The notes beneath the pieces were generated by a model. That model ran no database searches. It had not been told where the DNA came from and was given only the letters and a program-made list of their open reading frames with translations. The position numbers and the translations under genes are program-made. Positions 59,592 to 64,000 of a stretch of DNA of 64,000 bases are shown piece by piece (position 1 is the first letter of the stretch; each line of letters opens with the position of its first letter). The stretch is taken from the NCBI RefSeq assembly GCF_002900965.1, contig NZ_PJOM01000003.1, positions 372,001 to 436,000 of the forward strand, read 5' to 3'. The stretch is from Pseudotabrizicola formosa (GTDB taxonomy: Bacteria > Pseudomonadota > Alphaproteobacteria > Rhodobacterales > Rhodobacteraceae).

Positions 59592-60824
59592 CTAGGTGTC
59601 GCGGCCCGCTGCGTTCTGATCGATGAGATACCGATGCGACAGCGGAATGGCCGCTGCCCCCAGCACGCGCGCATTGGCCCCCACCGTGCCCTGACGGATC
59701 GCGGGCGGGTCGATCCCGGCCAGATCCAGCGCGTGCAGTGCGGCATGGGTGCGCGCGGTCAGCGCGGCCCGGATGCTGGCGGGCATCCAGCCGTCGATCA
59801 GCACCGCCTCCAACTCGATCAGGGCGGCGGCGGACAGGATGGCATGTGCCAGACCGCGGGCGGCCCCGTCGATCCAGGCTTCCAAAACGGCAGGGCTGAC
59901 CTGCCAGTCCAGATGCTGGGCCCACAGATGGTCGGACGATTCGCCTGCTGCCTCCATCGCATCGGCCAGCACCGACATCGAGGCCACGTCCAGCAGCCGT
60001 CGGGTCTGGCCATCGGGGCCGGGAACCGGGATCGGCCCGACGCCGGCGGCATTGCCGCTGCGCCCGGTGAACAGCTGGCCGTTCAGCACCAGACCGCCGC
60101 CGATGAAGGTGCCGAAGTAGAAATACAGGAAATCCTTGGGCCGTTCGCCAGTGCCGAAGACCAGCTCGGCCCCACAGGCGGCAGTGGCATCATTCTGCAC
60201 AAAGACCGGCAATCCGGAGAGCGCGGCCAGTTCGGCCTGAATGTCGCGGTGGCGCCAGGCATCCATCTCGGATTGCGGCGCGCCCAGGGCTGTGACCCAG
60301 TTCCACAGTTGGAAGGGCATTGCCACGCCAAGTCCGCCGATGCGCCCGCGCGACGTGGCGGGCAGATCTGCGATCAGGCCGGGCAGGGTGGCGCGGACAA
60401 AATCCACAACGGCCCCGGGGGTCGGATAGCGATAGACCTGGCGCTCAAGCCGCAGCACCTGGCCCAGAAAATTGACCAGCGTCAGATCAGCCGAGCGCCG
60501 CCCGATCTTGAGCCCGAAGAAATACGCGCCTTCGGGGGCCAGAGACATCGGGATCGACGGTTGACCGATGCGGCCACGCTGCGGCGTGCCGCGTGCCAGC
60601 AAGCCGTCCTGTTCCAGCGCGCGCATGATGACCGAAACCGTCTGGGCCGACAGGCCGGTGATGCGGGCAATATCGGATTTTGCCAGCGCCCCGTGCTGGC
60701 GCAGCAGGGTCAGCACCAGCCGTTCGTTCTGGGCACGCATGCCGGATTGGTTGGTGCCGCGCAGAACCGGGTCATCGGTGCCGTGGCGGTCGGCAATGGC
60801 TGCGATATCGCCCGATGGTATCAT
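59592..60824 (-). CDS. frcR: ROK-family transcriptional regulator, probable fructose-uptake regulator
   Basis: The 410-residue protein has an N-terminal winged HTH (about residues 33-90; LLRQHGALAKSDIARITGLS and AQTVSVIMRALEQDGLL) and a C-terminal ROK sugar-kinase-like domain (GLGVAMPFQLWNW, QNDATAACGAELVFG, GGGLVLNGQLFTGRSGNAAG). The usual ROK zinc site (CxCGxxGC) is missing; the region reads GVGPIPVPGPDGQTRR. It overlaps the mutarotase gene by 4 bp (ATGA) and is divergent from frcBCA. In related species FrcR represses fructose uptake; the name here is by context. Confidence 0.85.
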   Translation of the reverse strand: MIPSGDIAAIADRHGTDDPVLRGTNQSGMRAQNERLVLTLLRQHGALAKSDIARITGLSAQTVSVIMRALEQDGLLARGTPQRGRIGQPSIPMSLAPEGAYFFGLKIGRRSADLTLVNFLGQVLRLERQVYRYPTPGAVVDFVRATLPGLIADLPATSRGRIGGLGVAMPFQLWNWVTALGAPQSEMDAWRHRDIQAELAALSGLPVFVQNDATAACGAELVFGTGERPKDFLYFYFGTFIGGGLVLNGQLFTGRSGNAAGVGPIPVPGPDGQTRRLLDVASMSVLADAMEAAGESSDHLWAQHLDWQVSPAVLEAWIDGAARGLAHAILSAAALIELEAVLIDGWMPASIRAALTARTHAALHALDLAGIDPPAIRQGTVGANARVLGAAAIPLSHRYLIDQNAAGRDT

Positions 60825-61255
60825 CCGTCGCCCCTGATCACACCCTTGCGCAGGATGACATTGGCATAAAGCGCGGTTTCACTGCTGGCAATGACTGTGT
60901 GGGCGGCGCGGATGCGCGGATACAGATCATCGCCCGCCAAGGCCTGCACGGCAAAACCCGGCTTCATGCAGCCACACAGGGCCTCTATCTGATGATGGAT
61001 CGCGCCGGTTTGCGCAGGATCGTTGTTCAGGCTGGCACGGAACAGCGCGAAGGGCACATCCGTATCCAGCGGTAGCACGGTCAGAATTGCCTGCAACAGT
61101 GGCAAAAGCCCGTGGCCATCGGCCCGCACCAGGCGGCGCGCATGGTCTTGTGCCGGATAATTGCCATCAACGATCGCGATTTCGTCGCCATGTCCCATGG
61201 CGCGCAAGGCGGCCAGAAGCTCTGGCCCCAGAATGGACGGAATACCAATCAGCAT
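60821..61255 (-). CDS. RbsD/FucU-family sugar mutarotase
   Basis: The 144-residue protein shows the FucU pattern: [20 protein letters not shown] near 17-36 and the C-terminal [20 protein letters not shown]. These enzymes interconvert sugar ring anomers so that transporters and kinases get the right form. Fucose is the classical substrate of FucU, but the neighbouring genes resemble a fructose uptake system, so the sugar is open. It starts at the ATG at 61255 and runs into the ROK regulator gene with ATGA overlap. Confidence 0.9.
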   Translation of the reverse strand: MLIGIPSILGPELLAALRAMGHGDEIAIVDGNYPAQDHARRLVRADGHGLLPLLQAILTVLPLDTDVPFALFRASLNNDPAQTGAIHHQIEALCGCMKPGFAVQALAGDDLYPRIRAAHTVIASSETALYANVILRKGVIRGDG

Positions 61256-61329
61256 GTCGTATGTCGCCCCCCGGCACCGGGCCAGAGCGCTTCCTCCCTG
61301 ACCAAAGGTGCAGGCGATTGCGGCATTCT

Positions 61330-61365
61330 GTCAATATTAAATCACTCTTATTTATTTATGTTGAC
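61330..61365. promoter_or_regulatory. Likely operator between the mutarotase/frcR pair and frcB
   Basis: An imperfect palindrome spans the A/T-rich centre of the 215-bp gap. GTCAA (61330-61334) and TTGAC (61361-61365) are its perfect ends, and 9 of the outer 11 positions pair. Its A/T richness in a GC-rich genome and its place between the divergent genes suggest the ROK regulator as the binder. Confidence 0.55.
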
Positions 61366-61470
61366 GCAAAGACGCGAATCAGGTTTTGTATGCCCACCGC
61401 AGCAGGAGGAACGGCTGCGCAACATGATTGCAGCAGGGGTAAATCCCCTGTCATCCTTGGGAGGAACCGC

Positions 61471-62484
61471 ATGAAAAAGTCACTGACAGTCCTTATGGGC
61501 TCGGCCGCGCTTGCGCTGATGGCAACCGCAGCCGCCGCGCAGACCAGCGCCTGCCTGATCACGAAAACCGATACCAATCCGTTCTTCGTGAAGATGAAGG
61601 AAGGGGCCGAAGCCAAGGCAGCCGAACTGGGTGTGACGCTGAAATCCTATGCCGGCCGGATTGACGGCGACCATGAAAGCCAGGTCGCTGCGGTCGAGGC
61701 CTGCGTGGCCGATGGGGCCAAGGGCATTCTGATTGCGGCGTCGGACACCAAGGCAATCGTCGATTCAGTTGCCGCTGCCCGTGCGGCAGGCGTGCTGGTG
61801 ATCGCACTCGACACCCCGCTGGACCCGATTGATGCCGCGGATGCAACCTTTGCCACCGACAACTTTCAGGCCGGTCTGCTGATTGGTCAGTGGGCCAATG
61901 CAACGCTGGGGGCTGAGGCCGCCAATGCCAAGATCGCGCTCCTGGATCTGTCCATCGCCCAGCCATCAGTCGATGTCCTGCGCGACCAGGGCTTCTTGCA
62001 GGGCATGGGCATTGATCTGGTGGACCCGAACAAATGGGGCGATGAAACCGATCCGCGCATCGTGGGCAATGAAGTCACCTCGGGCAACGAAGAAGGCGGC
62101 CTGAAGGCGATGGAATCGCTGCTGGCCAAAGACCCCGACATCAATGTGGTCTATACCATCAACGAACCTTCAGCCGCCGGCGCGTTCGAGGCGCTGAAAG
62201 CGGCAGGCAAGGAAAACGTGCTGATCGTCTCTGTCGATGGCGGCTGCCCGGGCGTGCAGGATGTCAAGGACGGCGTGATCGGTGCGACCAGCCAGCAATA
62301 CCCGCTGCAGATGGCGGCTCTGGGTGTCGAAGCCATTGCGAAATTCGCCGCAGATGGCACGAAACCGGCCCCGACCGAAGGCAAGGCCTTCTTTGACACG
62401 GGCGTGGCGCTGATCACCGACAAGCCGGTTGATGGCGTCGAGTCGCTCGATACCACCAAAGGCATGGAGCTGTGCTGGGGCTGA
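61471..62484 (+). CDS. frcB: Sugar ABC transporter substrate-binding protein, fructose type
   Basis: The 337-residue periplasmic protein has a signal peptide (cleaved after AAAAQ near 23) and a type I periplasmic-binding fold. The sequence [20 protein letters not shown] with [43 protein letters not shown] and the C-terminal GMELCWG closely resemble FrcB, the fructose-binding protein of Sinorhizobium meliloti as I recall it. Fructose (also mannose and ribose) is thus the likely substrate. GGGAGGAA precedes the ATG at 61471. It leads frcBCA and is followed by a stable hairpin before frcC. Confidence 0.92.
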   Translation: MKKSLTVLMGSAALALMATAAAAQTSACLITKTDTNPFFVKMKEGAEAKAAELGVTLKSYAGRIDGDHESQVAAVEACVADGAKGILIAASDTKAIVDSVAAARAAGVLVIALDTPLDPIDAADATFATDNFQAGLLIGQWANATLGAEAANAKIALLDLSIAQPSVDVLRDQGFLQGMGIDLVDPNKWGDETDPRIVGNEVTSGNEEGGLKAMESLLAKDPDINVVYTINEPSAAGAFEALKAAGKENVLIVSVDGGCPGVQDVKDGVIGATSQQYPLQMAALGVEAIAKFAADGTKPAPTEGKAFFDTGVALITDKPVDGVESLDTTKGMELCWG

Positions 62485-62545
62485 TCCTGGCACCCTGGCA
62501 ACAGCGCAGTTGATTTGCGGCGTTGCCTGACCTCAGTCTTACGGT

Positions 62546-62571
62546 CAAGGGCGGCCATCGCGCCGCCCTTG
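62546..62571 (+). repeat. Stable hairpin between frcB and frcC
   Basis: CAAGGGCGGC (62546-62555) and GCCGCCCTTG (62562-62571) form a perfect 10-bp stem with a 6-base loop in the 134-bp frcB-frcC gap. Hairpins after a binding-protein gene often protect its messenger and limit read-through into the permease. Confidence 0.65.
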
Positions 62572-62618
62572 TCACAGCCAACGCACAGCCGAGCGGCTGC
62601 GCCGGGGAGGGGAACGAC

Positions 62619-63692
62619 ATGGCATCAGATGCAAAGACCGCGACCAGTTTCGAAGAGGGGCTGAAAGGCGCCTCCGAGAAAGTGGCCGAGTTTCATGAAG
62701 AGCAGAGCCTGCTGAAAAAGCTGCAGCACTGGCTGCATCAGACACCTTCGGCGGTGCCGCTGATCGTGCTGGTGGCCGCGCTGATCGTGTTCGGGTTTCT
62801 GTCGGAGAATTTCTTCAGGGCCGGCACCCTGTCGGTGATCTTGCAGCAGATTGCCATCGTCGGCATTCTGGGCTGTGCGCAGACCATCGTGATCCTGACC
62901 GCCGGCATCGATCTGTCGGTAGGGGCCATTGCAGTGTTTTCATCCGTGCTGATGGGACAGATCACTTTCCGCTTCGGTCTTCCGGCAGAGCTGGCGATTC
63001 TGATCGGTCTGGTTCTTGGCACCGGCATGGGGGCGATGAACGGCTTTCTGATCGCCAAGATGAAGCTGCCGCCCTTCATCGTCACGCTGGGCACCTGGCA
63101 GGTTCTGCTGGCATCGAATTTCATCTTTTCCGCGAACGAGACGATACGATCTTCCGACATTGCCGCAAACGCCCCGGCCTTGCAGCTGTGGGGCGGATCG
63201 ATCGAGCCGGGTGGGGTCAAGATCCTGTACGCGGTGTTTCTGATGATCGCGCTGGTCGCCATCATGGCCTGGATTTTGCGCAACACCGCCTGGGGCCGCC
63301 ATGTCTATGCCACGGGTGATGATCCGCAGGCGGCGGAACTTGCGGGGGTGCCGACCAAACGTGTGCTGATCCAGGTCTACGCGCTGGCCGGGTTTTTCTG
63401 CGCCATCGCGGGCTGGGTGATGATCGGGCGTTTCGGGTCGGTGTCCCCCACCGCATCAACCGGGCAGTTGGGCAATATCCAGTCGATCACGGCTGTGGTG
63501 ATCGGCGGCATTTCCCTCTTTGGCGGACGGGGCAGCATCATGGGTATGTTCTTTGGCGCGCTGATCGTGGGCGTGTTCGAAATGGGCCTTCGGCTGGTGG
63601 GCACCGACCCGCAATGGACGTTCTTCCTGATCGGCGTGCTGATCATCTTTGCAGTCGCCGTGGACCAATGGATCAGAAAGGTGGCAAGCTGA
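62619..63692 (+). CDS. frcC: Sugar ABC transporter permease, fructose type
   Basis: The 357-residue protein has an unusual 45-residue hydrophilic N-terminus and about 8-10 helices. The RbsC-type signature is TAGIDLSVGAIAVFSS, with the coupling segment DPQAAELAGVPTKRVL and VIGGISLFGGRGSIMG. These fit the CUT2 family of sugar importers. I take the ATG at 62619 with GGGGAGGGGAA upstream. It overlaps the ATPase gene by one base (TGATG). Confidence 0.93.
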   Translation: MASDAKTATSFEEGLKGASEKVAEFHEEQSLLKKLQHWLHQTPSAVPLIVLVAALIVFGFLSENFFRAGTLSVILQQIAIVGILGCAQTIVILTAGIDLSVGAIAVFSSVLMGQITFRFGLPAELAILIGLVLGTGMGAMNGFLIAKMKLPPFIVTLGTWQVLLASNFIFSANETIRSSDIAANAPALQLWGGSIEPGGVKILYAVFLMIALVAIMAWILRNTAWGRHVYATGDDPQAAELAGVPTKRVLIQVYALAGFFCAIAGWVMIGRFGSVSPTASTGQLGNIQSITAVVIGGISLFGGRGSIMGMFFGALIVGVFEMGLRLVGTDPQWTFFLIGVLIIFAVAVDQWIRKVAS

Positions 63693-64000
63693 TGGAACCG
63701 CTTCTGAAAGGCACAAATCTGGTCAAGCGTTATGGCAAGGTGACAGCGCTGGACCATTGCGACTTCGATCTGTACCCCGGCGAGATTCTGGCGGTGATCG
63801 GTGATAACGGTGCCGGCAAATCGACGCTGATCAAGGCGATTTCCGGCGCGGTCATTCCCGATGAGGGCGAGATCACGCTGGAGGGGAAGCCGGTGCGGTT
63901 CTCTACCCCGATCGAGGCGCGGGCTGCGGGGATTGAAACCGTCTATCAGACCCTTGCGATGTCTCCGGCCCTGTCGATTGCCGACAACATGTTCATGGGC
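63692..64000 (+). CDS. frcA: Sugar ABC transporter ATP-binding protein, fructose type (3' end cut by window edge)
   Basis: The first 103 residues are visible, up to the window's end. The protein begins MEPLLKGTNLVKRYGKV, with Walker A GDNGAGKST and the Q-loop region ETVYQTLAMSPALSIADN. This is the ATP-hydrolysing subunit of frcBCA. It starts at the ATG at 63692, overlapping the frcC stop, so translation is coupled. Whether it has one ATPase domain, as FrcA does, or two cannot be seen. Confidence 0.92.
   Translation, partial: MEPLLKGTNLVKRYGKVTALDHCDFDLYPGEILAVIGDNGAGKSTLIKAISGAVIPDEGEITLEGKPVRFSTPIEARAAGIETVYQTLAMSPALSIADNMFMG

Overview
The window is GC-rich, densely coded chromosomal DNA from an alphaproteobacterium of the Rhodobacter/Paracoccus group (Rhodobacteraceae). 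The main grounds are the mixture of TCA-cycle and ethylmalonyl-CoA-pathway genes in an order resembling Rhodobacter sphaeroides, a plant-type glutamate-cysteine ligase, a VPLPA-type C-terminal sorting signal, a BLUF photoreceptor, an Mrp/Pha antiporter with fused A and B subunits, and a fructose-type ABC system. No rRNA, tRNA, CRISPR array, prophage or insertion sequence was seen. Both ends cut through genes.

Layout. 1-6.5 kb: sucC, two secreted proteins of unknown function, a methyltransferase, pepT, a sorting-signal protein and mdh, all on the minus strand. 6.7-15.4 kb: a TauE-type permease, a CsbD-like stress protein, a malyl-CoA lyase/thioesterase homologue (mcl2), NnrU, mesaconyl-CoA hydratase (mch) and the sdhCDAB operon, which carries two small lipoprotein genes between sdhA and sdhB. 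16-20 kb: BLUF protein, glutathionyl-hydroquinone reductase, DUF1989 protein, aldo/keto reductase and deoD. 20.6-25.5 kb: ethylmalonyl-CoA mutase (ecm), an acyltransferase and crotonyl-CoA carboxylase/reductase (ccr). 25.7-34.3 kb: RecD-like helicase, a stand-alone Lrp/AsnC ligand domain, a glutathionylspermidine synthase-like/DUF1190 pair, gabD and an OmpA-family protein. 34.4-43.6 kb: ubiA/rsmE, gshA, plsY, a dihydroorotase-like protein lacking metal ligands, pyrB, a UDG-fold protein and moaB. 43.7-53.4 kb: RND efflux pair, DsbD-type domain protein, YqgE, tandem-domain aldehyde dehydrogenase and deoC. 53.5-59.4 kb: the Mrp/Pha Na+(K+)/H+ antiporter. 59.6-64 kb: ROK regulator and mutarotase divergent from frcBCA.

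How the genes work together. ccr, ecm, mch and mcl2 catalyse steps of acetyl-CoA assimilation that deliver glyoxylate, malate and succinyl-CoA to the TCA enzymes sucC, sdhCDAB and mdh encoded alongside. The most interesting non-coding signal is an upstream architecture shared by the sucC and sdhC operons: GTGATCAC palindromes exactly 21 bp apart (three copies and two copies), followed 30-31 bp later by a LacI-type palindrome resembling TGTTAgCGCTAAcA. A second motif (CGCmAGAyTATTkC) recurs upstream of ccr, ecm and mcl2. Both suggest coordinated control of the two pathways but rest on sequence reading alone.

Other points of interest are three proteins that keep a family fold but have lost expected active-site or cluster ligands, several multi-armed inverted repeats, and a divergent gene pair whose starts are only 12 bp apart. 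Every region of more than 300 bases without a gene is listed; there is only one (5193-5576).
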